A stretch of DNA of 29,233 bases from a virus, in IMG/VR virus record IMGVR_UViG_3300042397_000933, positions 1-29,233 of that record; one strand, given 5' to 3'. This document shows positions 22,062 to 28,645 of this stretch, one piece after another (position 1 is the stretch's first letter; the number at the start of each line of letters is the position of its first letter). The notes beneath the pieces are model-generated. The model ran no database searches. It was given only the letters and a program-made list of their open reading frames with translations, and was not told the DNA's origin. The position numbers and the translations under genes were made by a program.

Positions 22062-23000
22062 ATGAATAAAATAATTGACATAAAGGTAATAGGATGCGGT
22101 GGCGGTGGAGTAAATGCCGTTAATAGCATGATCACTTCTGGTCTGTCTGGAGTAGAGTTTATTGGAATAAATACAGATGCTCAAGCACTTCTACCAAGCT
22201 TAGCAGATGTAAAAATTGATATTGGAAAAGATAGAACTCGTGGTCTTGGTGCAGGTGCAGATCCAAACATTGGTAGGCTTTCTGCAAAAGACAGTGTAAA
22301 TGAAATATCCGAAGTTGTTCATGGTGCAGACGTTGTTTTTGTAACTGCTGGAATGGGTGGTGGAACTGGAACTGGTTCTGCTCCAATAGTTGCTAACTGT
22401 GCTAAAAAGGCTGGTGCATTAACTGTAGGCGTTGTAACTACCCCATTTGCATTTGAGGGAAAGAAAAGAATGAACAATGCCTTAGAAGGAATTAATAGTT
22501 TTAGTAAGGAAGTTGACACCCTTATAGTTATTCCAAATGAAAATTTAATTCAGATGCTTGATCCAAATATTTCTATGGAAGATGCATTTAAAGAGGCTGA
22601 TGACGTTCTTCTTAAAGCAGTAGCAGGTATTTCAGATCTAATTACTACACCTGGTCAAATTAATATTGACTTTGCAGATATAAAAAGGGTAATGAAAGAT
22701 GCTGGTTCTGCTTTTATGGGAATTGGATACGCAGAGGGAGAGGATCGTGCTGAAGTTGCAGGTAATAAAGCAATTACTAGCCCTATTCTTAATGTTGATT
22801 TGCATGGTGCTACTGGTGTCCTAATTTCAATCGCATCCTCTGGTCAAATAAAGATGCAAGAAGTAAATAAAATTGCATCCCTTGTAGGAGATAAGGCACA
22901 CGAAGATGCTGATATTATTTTTGGAACAGTTTTAGATGAAGATTTAGAAGACGGAATTTTAGTAACGGTAGTAGCTACAGGATTTGTTGGCAGTGAATAA
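22062..23000 (+). CDS. ftsZ: FtsZ cell-division GTPase, core only (C-terminal tail absent)
   Basis: This is a genuine bacterial FtsZ, not a PhuZ-type phage tubulin. The tubulin signature GGGTGTG is at 99-105, the N-terminal nucleotide loop GCGGGGVNAV at 11-20, TRGLGAGADP at 59-68, and the T7 synergy loop N201-I-D203-F-A-D206. It should bind GTP and polymerise. At 312 residues it stops right after the core (ATGFVGSE); the disordered linker and conserved C-terminal peptide that bind SepF, FtsA or FtsW are missing. Start is ATG 22062 from the -10 box spacing and homology (MNKIIDIKVIG). It overlaps the methyltransferase gene by eight bases. Confidence 0.96.
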   Translation: MNKIIDIKVIGCGGGGVNAVNSMITSGLSGVEFIGINTDAQALLPSLADVKIDIGKDRTRGLGAGADPNIGRLSAKDSVNEISEVVHGADVVFVTAGMGGGTGTGSAPIVANCAKKAGALTVGVVTTPFAFEGKKRMNNALEGINSFSKEVDTLIVIPNENLIQMLDPNISMEDAFKEADDVLLKAVAGISDLITTPGQINIDFADIKRVMKDAGSAFMGIGYAEGEDRAEVAGNKAITSPILNVDLHGATGVLISIASSGQIKMQEVNKIASLVGDKAHEDADIIFGTVLDEDLEDGILVTVVATGFVGSE

Positions 23001-23730
23001 TTTAGTAGAAAAAAATACTCAATACGGATACATGTCTTATTTTAAAAATGATATGGCATTTGCAGATAGCCTAAATGCTGGACAAGTTTATGAACAAGAC
23101 TTTGTAATGGAATTTTTGCAGGACGTAGTTAAGTCTAGTAAAACTATTTTAGATATAGGATCCCACGCTGGATCTCATACAGTATTATATAAGCATATAA
23201 ATCCAGATTGTAAAATATACTGCTTTGAACCTCAGTCAGAAATGTTCAAACTACTTGAGCATAATATTTCTAAAAACTCTTTTAAAGATGTTATTGCTCA
23301 TAACAAAGGGGTAGCCAATGTAGCAATTAAATCAAGCATGAGCAAGTCCGTTCTTGATGGTGATAATGTTGGAAAAGCTATTGAGTATGGGACTGGTAAA
23401 AGATTTAATTTAGGTGGGCTACAGGTAGGAAATGGTGGAGAAGAAATTGAAACCCTTACTGTTGATAGTTTAAATCTTACTGAGTGTGACTATATTAAAA
23501 TTGACGTTGAAGGCTTTGAACCACTTGTTTTGATGGGGGCAGAACAAACAATAAAAAAGTTTAAGCCAACTATATTGTTTGAGTCTAATCACAAGGTTAT
23601 TTCAAAAGAAATGGCTGAAAGTTTTGGACTTTCTTATCCAGTAGCAAGTTCATTTGACATCTTAAAATCGTATGGGTATAAAGACATAGTTTTAATTGAC
23701 GGTCTTTGGAATTATTTAGCTAGGTATTAG
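22993..23730 (+). CDS. FkbM-family methyltransferase
   Basis: This SAM-dependent methyltransferase has 245 residues. The motif I glycine loop is ILDIGSHAGSHT (about 52-63), the ribose-binding acid is in YCFEPQSEM, and the family's IKIDVEGFEPLVLMGA motif lies near 169-184. FkbM enzymes O-methylate sugars or other hydroxyls. With the propeller protein and glycosyltransferase downstream it suggests glycan modification. The start is uncertain: GTG 22993 has AGGA at a normal distance, while TTG 22984 and TTG 22987 lie too close to it. Confidence 0.9.
   Translation: MNNLVEKNTQYGYMSYFKNDMAFADSLNAGQVYEQDFVMEFLQDVVKSSKTILDIGSHAGSHTVLYKHINPDCKIYCFEPQSEMFKLLEHNISKNSFKDVIAHNKGVANVAIKSSMSKSVLDGDNVGKAIEYGTGKRFNLGGLQVGNGGEEIETLTVDSLNLTECDYIKIDVEGFEPLVLMGAEQTIKKFKPTILFESNHKVISKEMAESFGLSYPVASSFDILKSYGYKDIVLIDGLWNYLARY
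23654..23682 (+). promoter_or_regulatory. Promoter inside the methyltransferase gene for the glycan genes downstream
   Basis: TTGACA (23654-23659), 17 bases and TATAAA (23677-23682) match consensus at eleven of twelve positions. Predicted start near 23690 gives a leader of about 49 bases to ATG 23739, which has a TAGG ribosome site. Confidence 0.55.
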
Positions 23731-23738
23731 GTTAATAT

Positions 23739-24641
23739 ATGCTATTTGATAATACAGGAAAAAATGTTGTAAACAATTTAAATGAAAACTATATTAGAAA
23801 AACCCTTGTTCCGTTAAAACACCACTTTAATTTTTCTGAAACCAAACTATTGTACGATGAAAAAGATTTATATTTTAACATGAGCTTAATCTCTTTTGAA
23901 AATGAACTTCACTATGCTGTTAGAGGAGGTCACAAACATATTGGAAAAATGTATTTACATCCAGAGTTTACTAGCACTGTTCATGTTGGAGTAGTTGACG
24001 AAGCTATAAAAAATAGAAGGCAGATAAATGTTACATTCCCTAAAGTAAAAAATGGAACACTTGGAATGGAAGACCCTAGAATATTTGAATGGAAAAACAA
24101 ACTATTCTTTTCTGGAGACATTCCTTTTAACTTAAGAGGCAGAAGTCAAAAAAATGCTTTTGTAAATATTGAAACTAATGAGTGTGAAGTTTTTGTAGAC
24201 CCACTCAATAGAAAGATGAGTAAAAATTGGATGCCATATGTAAATGAAGATAATCTTTATTTTGTTATTGATGTTTTACCAACAAGAATTTTAGACACAA
24301 AAACAAGGAAGGCTCAGGCTTATAATGATAAGGTTGTTACAAACACACCAGTCTATGGTGGTCCAAGAATTATAAACATAGATGGGATTAAAACTTCAAT
24401 CGTTCATGGAAGAGCTAACAATGCTTACTGGCACTCTATAGCTCAGTGGGATGATAATTGGAATTTAAAAATTTCTGATCCTTTTTATTTTACCAAGCCT
24501 GGAGTTGAATTTTGCACAGGATACGAAGTTCATAATGGAAAACTATATTTTACATATTCAGAGTATGATGATGGAGTTGTGTTGTGCAGCATAGATCTTG
24601 ATTCATTTTTAAATAGTGCTATTTGGAGCAGAAATGTTTAA
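23739..24641 (+). CDS. Beta-propeller glycosidase/phosphorylase-like protein (GH130/GH43-type fold)
   Basis: The 300 residues have the repeated strand pattern of a five-bladed propeller. GMEDPRIFEWKNKLFFSG (about 108-125) carries the E-D-P-R motif of GH130 and related GH32/43/68 enzymes. GGPRII (near 207) and FCTGYEVHNGKLYFTYSEYDDG (about 260-281) fit later blades. GH130 members cleave or phosphorolyse beta-mannosides. In this context it more likely trims or recognises a glycan. No signal peptide, so it acts in the cytoplasm or on the virion. Catalytic assignment is uncertain. Confidence 0.75.
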   Translation: MLFDNTGKNVVNNLNENYIRKTLVPLKHHFNFSETKLLYDEKDLYFNMSLISFENELHYAVRGGHKHIGKMYLHPEFTSTVHVGVVDEAIKNRRQINVTFPKVKNGTLGMEDPRIFEWKNKLFFSGDIPFNLRGRSQKNAFVNIETNECEVFVDPLNRKMSKNWMPYVNEDNLYFVIDVLPTRILDTKTRKAQAYNDKVVTNTPVYGGPRIINIDGIKTSIVHGRANNAYWHSIAQWDDNWNLKISDPFYFTKPGVEFCTGYEVHNGKLYFTYSEYDDGVVLCSIDLDSFLNSAIWSRNV

Positions 24642-25398
24642 AGAAATAGATTATAACAAGCACTTTGTTATTGGTACACCGCTCGTTGGATGGAAAGTTG
24701 ACAGAAAAGAACACCTTGCCTGGATTCAAGATAGTAAAGAAATATTGGAAAGGTTTCCAAATGCAAAATTTTTTGCTGCTCTTGAGTTAGACTCTAGAGG
24801 AGAACAAGTTTTTTATGAAATTATAGATAGACTAAAAGATATAGATGGAGAGTATTGGACGTACTCAATAAATGATAAGGAAAGTATAGTTACCTCTTAT
24901 AATAGATGGATAAGAATTGAAACTGGTAGAAATCTTATTAGAGAGTTTGCACAAAGACATAGAAAAATGTCAGGACATCATTGGGGAGAAAATTCTTCAA
25001 AAGAAAATAAGGGTGCAATAAACTATGATGCAATTTTATATGTTGATTCAGATACAATAGTTAATGTAGAAATTATTGAAAAAATGATGGAAATAGATCA
25101 TCCAGTTGTAAGCGTAAACGTACCAGCTTATGGTTTAAAAGGTAAAGTTATAAATGAAAATCCAAGAATAGAAGAGCATTGGAATACTGCTGGAATGTTA
25201 TTAGTAAATTCTCCAGCTTTTTATGACCTTTCTTGGGGGTATAATGCTATAGAAAATTTGAGTGACGATCCAACTTTTCAAAACCATGCAGAAAGACTTG
25301 GATATGGGCAAACTTGGGTTAGGAAAGACATCAATGCAAAGCATATTGGAAAATTACTTCCAGTAGAAAATAGAAGAATTCCTCCTAGAGATCTATAG
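24634..25398 (+). CDS. Glycosyltransferase, GT-A type
   Basis: The 254-residue protein contains ILYVDSDTIV (about 133-142), a D-x-D metal and nucleotide-sugar site of GT-A glycosyltransferases. TSYNRWIRIETGRNLIREFAQ is an upstream helical region and WNTAGMLLVNSPAF a following acceptor-side segment. Start is ATG 24634, with GGAG six bases upstream; an in-frame GTG at 24616 has none. It overlaps the propeller gene by eight bases and is followed by a terminator. It probably glycosylates host envelope material or a phage component. Confidence 0.82.
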   Translation: MFKEIDYNKHFVIGTPLVGWKVDRKEHLAWIQDSKEILERFPNAKFFAALELDSRGEQVFYEIIDRLKDIDGEYWTYSINDKESIVTSYNRWIRIETGRNLIREFAQRHRKMSGHHWGENSSKENKGAINYDAILYVDSDTIVNVEIIEKMMEIDHPVVSVNVPAYGLKGKVINENPRIEEHWNTAGMLLVNSPAFYDLSWGYNAIENLSDDPTFQNHAERLGYGQTWVRKDINAKHIGKLLPVENRRIPPRDL

Positions 25399-25422
25399 AT
25401 TTCCTTAGGATGGGAAACGACC

Positions 25423-25454
25423 TAGACAAGTCGTAAAACTGTCTAATTTTTATT
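25423..25454 (+). terminator. Intrinsic terminator after the glycan gene group
   Basis: TAGAC-A-AGT (25423-25430 region) pairs with ACT-GTCTA (25439-25445) as eight pairs with one bulged A, around CGTAAA. It is followed by ATTTTTATTT. The stem is modest but the T-rich tail is strong. Confidence 0.65.
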
Positions 25455-25456
25455 TA

Positions 25457-25465
25457 TGATAAACT
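25457..25465 (+). promoter_or_regulatory. Possible extended -10, leaderless start for the gene at 25472
   Basis: TGa-TAAACT (hexamer 25460-25465) lies six bases before ATG 25472, the same geometry as other leaderless candidates here. An overlapping TATGAT (25455-25460) is an alternative -10. No Shine-Dalgarno sequence is visible upstream of the ATG. Confidence 0.5.
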
Positions 25466-25471
25466 AGATAG

Positions 25472-25981
25472 ATGCACAAAAAGTTTTTAGCCTTTATATT
25501 TTCAATAGTCTTAGTTTTTTCTTATATTCCACCAGCAAATGCTTCTTCAGATTCTATAAGATACAAGACGGAAAGTAATCAAACAATTAAAAAGGGTAAG
25601 TGGACAACTTTAAGATTTGATGGTGGAAAAACAGCAATTCAGGGTAATGGAAAAAGATCTTTGTTTTGTTATCAAGCTGGTATTGATACAAAGGGAAAGA
25701 AAAAGCCTTCATATATTAAGTTAAGAATAACTAGAATAGTTCCAGGACCAAATGATCCTAGTGCAACAAATACATACTTCTTTACAGATAAGCCAGGAAG
25801 TAAGTTTGTTGCATCTAATTGTTGGAACATTGTAACTAAGCATCCAGTAGTTGTTCAAATAAGAATTGTTGGCGGAAGTAAAACATATAACTCTGACATA
25901 AGACAATTTAAAATGTGGACACCTAATGCAGAATATCCATCAGACTTTTCTGACTTTATGCCTGAAACAACCATTAATTAG
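25472..25981 (+). CDS. Secreted hypothetical protein with signal peptide
   Basis: The 169 residues begin with a standard Sec signal (KK, hydrophobic stretch about 5-18, cleavage likely after ANA at 23-25). The mature part is beta-rich and contains two cysteines (about 71 and 121) that could form a disulfide once exported. It begins a block of secreted and lysis genes, suggesting a role in the host cell wall or surface. It lies between a terminator and a promoter, so it may be a single-gene unit. No family recognised. Confidence 0.8.
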   Translation: MHKKFLAFIFSIVLVFSYIPPANASSDSIRYKTESNQTIKKGKWTTLRFDGGKTAIQGNGKRSLFCYQAGIDTKGKKKPSYIKLRITRIVPGPNDPSATNTYFFTDKPGSKFVASNCWNIVTKHPVVVQIRIVGGSKTYNSDIRQFKMWTPNAEYPSDFSDFMPETTIN

Positions 25982-25992
25982 TTTATTAGTAA

Positions 25993-26001
25993 TGATATAA
26001 T
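25993..26001 (+). promoter_or_regulatory. Extended -10 promoter for the secreted repeat protein and holin genes
   Basis: TGa-TATAAT (hexamer 25996-26001) is a perfect extended -10. The predicted start, about 26008, coincides with the first base of a hairpin. No convincing -35 is visible. Confidence 0.7.
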
Positions 26002-26007
26002 AGATTT

Positions 26008-26023
26008 GTTAGATACGTCTAAC
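26008..26023 (+). other. 5' mRNA hairpin directly upstream of the ribosome binding site
   Basis: GTTAGA (26008-26013), loop TACG, TCTAAC (26018-26023) form a perfect six-pair stem. It starts where the transcript should start and ends immediately before GAGGAG (26024-26029). It could stabilise the mRNA 5' end or affect access to the ribosome site. Confidence 0.55.
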
Positions 26024-26042
26024 GAGGAGTCTATGCAATAAA

Positions 26043-27605
26043 TTGAAGAAAATCTTTTCCTACCTACTATTAATTCCAATGATTTTAATTGGTACGATGT
26101 TTTTAGCATCTCCAATTACACAAGCAAATACTCCTCTTACTTGTAATATGTCTACTATTACTGGTGATGACGATGGATCATTTGAAATGCTATTGCCTTT
26201 TTCTTTAAAGCTTGGACCAACAGAATATAATAGAATTTATTACAGTACTAATGCAACTGTAACCTTTGGTCAGCCAGATGGAACTTTTCACGACTACCCT
26301 CAGACCCCTTCTGTTTCTGTAGCAGGTAGAGACTGGGTATCTTTTGGAGAAGGTGCATATACTTCATACGGATATAATCAAAACTCTTTTTGTATAGAAT
26401 GGTCAGTTCGCCCATTTCCACAATCAAGTGGTCCACTAACTCAAATTAGATTGGTTGTAAATAAATTTACTAATGGTAACTGGCATGGTGAAATTACTAC
26501 AATGACAGACCTTCCAGGAGATGCAAGAAGAGGAATTAGGTACGAGTATGGTCAGCCAGTTGTAACTATGGAAGCAGCCTTTGACGTTGGCAACGGAGGA
26601 ATTCCAGTTGAAGTTGAACCTGCACCAACCCCATCAAGTTTTACAGAACCACCTGCAATTCCAACTCAATGTTGGGATGGTAGTACGGTTTATTCTCCTA
26701 CCACTTGCCCTACAGAACCAGCCCCTACTGAATGTTGGGACGGGTCTTCTGTTACTTGGAGAGATACTTGCCCTCCTACACCACCAGATGTAGTTTGCTG
26801 GAACGATGAGGTGGTTCCTTGGAATCAATCCTGTCCACAAGTTCCACCATTAGTTGAGTGTTGGAATGGAACATCTGTAAACTGGAACGAACAATGTCCA
26901 GTTCAGCCAACACCTACGCCCAGCCCTGAGCCACAGCAGTCAGAATCACCAGAGCCAACAGTAGAACCGTCACCCCAGCCATCAGAGCCAAGCCCAGAGC
27001 CGTCAGAACCTGTTGTGCAACCTTCAGAAACTTCTTCACCTACTCCAACTCCTTCTTTAAGTCCCTCAGAATCTCCGTTGCAGCCTGTAGCACCTGTTGT
27101 AACTCCATCCCCAACTCCTGAGCCAGAGACTTCATCTCCAGAACCATCAGTTCCAGACTCAGATGAGAGTCCATCTCCTGATCCAAGTCCTTCATCCACT
27201 GATCTTCCATCTAATAATAATATCATAGATGGTCTAACAGCAGAGGAATCAGCTGCTTTAAATGAACTACTTACAGAGTATGGTCCAATGGATGCAATAT
27301 CTTTTGAAGACTTTGAAGCATCAGGTCTTGACTATGAAGATTTGCCACCAGATCAGCCAGTTATGTTAGATAACGGAGTTATTCTTACAGCAGAAGTTGC
27401 GGATGCAATTGAGATGTTTGAAAATCCCTCTGAATTACTACTAACAGTTTTAACTGATCCAGGTAAGGCATTAAAAGCTTTTGCTAATGTTGGTGCAGAC
27501 ATGACACCAGAACAACGCAAAGAATCGCAAGCTGTAGTTGTTGCTTCTGTAATTGTTGGACAATTAATAGCATCAACTAATTTAATAACAGGGAGGATAA
27601 GATAA
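26043..27605 (+). CDS. Large secreted modular protein: nidogen-like domain, Cys-Trp repeats, Pro/Ser/Glu stalk, hydrophobic C-terminus
   Basis: This 520-residue protein has a signal peptide (about 1-29, cleavage near TQA). A beta-rich domain (about 33-200; YYSTNATVTFG, RDWVSFGEGAYTS, RLVVNKFTNGNWHGEI) resembles nidogen-like domains. Four exact 21-residue repeats with CW[DN]..V and CP follow (about 210-293), then a Pro/Ser/Glu/Thr-rich stalk (about 290-395) and an acidic C-terminal domain ending in a hydrophobic helix (about 497-512). It is probably exported to, or anchored at, the host surface. The start is TTG 26043, with GAGGAG 13 bases upstream and a two-codon ATG-CAA-TAA in between. Confidence 0.85.
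   Translation: MKKIFSYLLLIPMILIGTMFLASPITQANTPLTCNMSTITGDDDGSFEMLLPFSLKLGPTEYNRIYYSTNATVTFGQPDGTFHDYPQTPSVSVAGRDWVSFGEGAYTSYGYNQNSFCIEWSVRPFPQSSGPLTQIRLVVNKFTNGNWHGEITTMTDLPGDARRGIRYEYGQPVVTMEAAFDVGNGGIPVEVEPAPTPSSFTEPPAIPTQCWDGSTVYSPTTCPTEPAPTECWDGSSVTWRDTCPPTPPDVVCWNDEVVPWNQSCPQVPPLVECWNGTSVNWNEQCPVQPTPTPSPEPQQSESPEPTVEPSPQPSEPSPEPSEPVVQPSETSSPTPTPSLSPSESPLQPVAPVVTPSPTPEPETSSPEPSVPDSDESPSPDPSPSSTDLPSNNNIIDGLTAEESAALNELLTEYGPMDAISFEDFEASGLDYEDLPPDQPVMLDNGVILTAEVADAIEMFENPSELLLTVLTDPGKALKAFANVGADMTPEQRKESQAVVVASVIVGQLIASTNLITGRIR
26670..26921 (+). repeat. Four tandem 63-base repeats encoding a Cys-Trp module
   Basis: The CW motif codons recur at 26670, 26733, 26796 and 26859, exactly 63 bases (21 residues) apart. 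Each unit follows C-W-[DN]-[GD]-x2-V-x-[YWP]-x-(N)-C-P then a Pro-rich spacer. DNA identity between copies is only partial, so the repeats are old or under protein-level selection rather than recent duplications. Confidence 0.9.
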
Positions 27606-27802
27606 TGAAGAAATGGTTAAAAGATAAGTTTCGTGAAACACTAAACCAAACATTTACCCTTCTTGGTATGTTCGTAGCATGGGCAGTCCTTGATGGGTCT
27701 GCTAAAACAGTAGTAGGATGGGCAATTGTAGTATGCGTAATCATATGGTTATTTTCAATGAAATTCAGAGAACAAGAGGAGGAAAAAAATGACAAAGAAT
27801 AA
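27605..27802 (+). CDS. Holin-like small membrane protein
   Basis: The 65 residues have a basic N-terminus (KKWLKDKFR), two hydrophobic segments (about 17-31 and 36-52) with a short turn, and a charged acidic/basic tail. This is the class II holin form. GGGAGG lies eight bases upstream, and its end contains the AGGAGG site of a second membrane protein. Position before the M23 endopeptidase supports a lysis role. Two adjacent candidates may form a holin-antiholin pair. Confidence 0.65.
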   Translation: MKKWLKDKFRETLNQTFTLLGMFVAWAVLDGSAKTVVGWAIVVCVIIWLFSMKFREQEEEKNDKE

Positions 27803-28067
27803 AGAAGAAGTTATTGGATCAACATCAGTAACAAATGTCTGGAACATATTTTTTAGAATAGTTGCAGTATTTGCTGCATCTGGACTTTCAATCATTGGTG
27901 CAGGTTCTTTAGTTGGAATTGATACACTAACAGCCGTAATTATGGCTGGAACTCTTGGAGTTGCAACGGTAGTAGAAAAACTTGCTAGAGCTTTTCTAGA
28001 TGATGGCAAGTTAAGTGCTAAAGAAATTAATTCAGCATTTAGTTCAGTAGACAAGAAAGCAGAATAG
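27789..28067 (+). CDS. Holin candidate with two membrane helices
   Basis: The 92 residues contain two long hydrophobic helices (about 19-42 and 44-63; FFRIVAVFAASGLSIIGAGSL, LTAVIMAGTLGVATVV). A soluble charged tail follows (LARAFLDDGKLSAKEINSAF). This matches holins of actinobacterial phages in size, topology and tail. It lies directly before the peptidoglycan endopeptidase. It has a strong AGGAGG site and overlaps the upstream membrane protein by 14 bases. Confidence 0.75.
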   Translation: MTKNKEEVIGSTSVTNVWNIFFRIVAVFAASGLSIIGAGSLVGIDTLTAVIMAGTLGVATVVEKLARAFLDDGKLSAKEINSAFSSVDKKAE

Positions 28068-28076
28068 TAAGTAGGC

Positions 28077-28082
28077 TATAAT
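28077..28082 (+). promoter_or_regulatory. -10 box ahead of the M23 endopeptidase gene
   Basis: TATAAT lies ten bases after the holin stop. Predicted start, about 28089, is at the base of the hairpin at 28088. A -35 is not evident. Confidence 0.5.
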
Positions 28083-28087
28083 AGAGT

Positions 28088-28118
28088 AGGGGAGTCCTCC
28101 AAAGGGCTCCCTTATTTT
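28088..28118 (+). terminator. Hairpin with T-rich tail between holin and endopeptidase; terminator or 5' stem-loop
   Basis: AGGGGAGTCC (28088-28097) and GGGCTCCCTT (28104-28113) form about ten pairs with two G-T pairs around TCCAAA, followed by ATTTTAT. It can end the holin transcript. Because it begins at the predicted start of the next transcript it may also be that mRNA's 5' hairpin, either protective or attenuating. Confidence 0.7.
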
Positions 28119-28139
28119 ATAAAAAAGGAAATGATTCAA

Positions 28140-28529
28140 ATGGGTTCACCAATTGTTGGAGGTAAGGTTACAACACCTTACAAGAAGCTTGGAAAAATGT
28201 GGAGCAAAGGCTATCACACAGGCGTAGACTATGCTTGCAAAGTTGGAACAGACATTGTTGCTGTTGCTGATGGCAAGATTGAAAATGCTACCTGGGGAGC
28301 CAGCTATGGCACTCAGTTAGTCCAGAAAGTTGAGGGTGGATGGGTAATCTATGCACACCTTTCAAAGGCTCTAGTTAAGGCTGGAGACACAGTAAAGAAG
28401 GGGCAGCATATTGCTGAGTCTGGTAATACAGGCAACTCTTCAGGTCCTCATCTTCACTTTGAAATGAGAGATAATATTAGATGGAGTGCAGGTAAAGACA
28501 TTGATCCTGCTAAGATTCTTGCATCTTAA
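28140..28529 (+). CDS. M23-family peptidoglycan endopeptidase (endolysin)
   Basis: This zinc metallopeptidase of the LytM type has 129 residues. The zinc ligands are H26-x3-D30 (GYHTGVDY) and H106 in GPHLHFE, with the second active-site histidine H73 (YAHLS) and H104. It is just the catalytic domain, with no signal peptide and no wall-binding domain, so release through a holin is expected. ATG 28140 is preferred with AAAGGAA ten bases upstream; the in-frame ATG at 28131 is only one base from that site. Confidence 0.9.
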   Translation: MGSPIVGGKVTTPYKKLGKMWSKGYHTGVDYACKVGTDIVAVADGKIENATWGASYGTQLVQKVEGGWVIYAHLSKALVKAGDTVKKGQHIAESGNTGNSSGPHLHFEMRDNIRWSAGKDIDPAKILAS

Positions 28530-28547
28530 TATATCAAATTAACAATT

Positions 28548-28569
28548 GCCCCTAGAAATAGGGGCTTTT
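28548..28569 (+). terminator. Intrinsic terminator after the endopeptidase gene
   Basis: GCCCCTA (28548-28554), a GAAA tetraloop and TAGGGGC (28559-28565) form a perfect seven-pair stem followed by TTTT. The GAAA loop is of the stable GNRA class. Confidence 0.92.
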
Positions 28570-28598
28570 GTATTTAATAAAACTATTTATCATTTTGT

Positions 28599-28639
28599 TA
28601 TAATAAAAACTTGATTTTATTAAGTATTAGTGGTATTCT
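28599..28639 (+). promoter_or_regulatory. Two overlapping promoter candidates for the secreted transglycosylase, one leaderless
   Basis: The first is the extended -10 TGt-TATAAT (hexamer 28599-28604). The second is TTGATT (28611-28616), 17 bases ending TGG, and TATTCT (28634-28639), followed by six bases and ATG 28646, which predicts a leaderless mRNA. There is no Shine-Dalgarno site before the ATG, which favours the second. Confidence 0.65.
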
Positions 28640-28645
28640 AGAATA

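Noticed and set aside
22062-23000. FtsZ as a PhuZ-type phage spindle tubulin
   Set aside because: Motifs TRGLGAGADP, DLITTPGQINIDFAD and ATGF are those of bacterial FtsZ throughout.
26903-27226. Long minus-strand open frame rich in Gly, Ser and Asp
   Set aside because: It is the reverse shadow of the Pro/Ser/Glu-rich stalk of the secreted protein; repetitive codons keep the opposite frame open.
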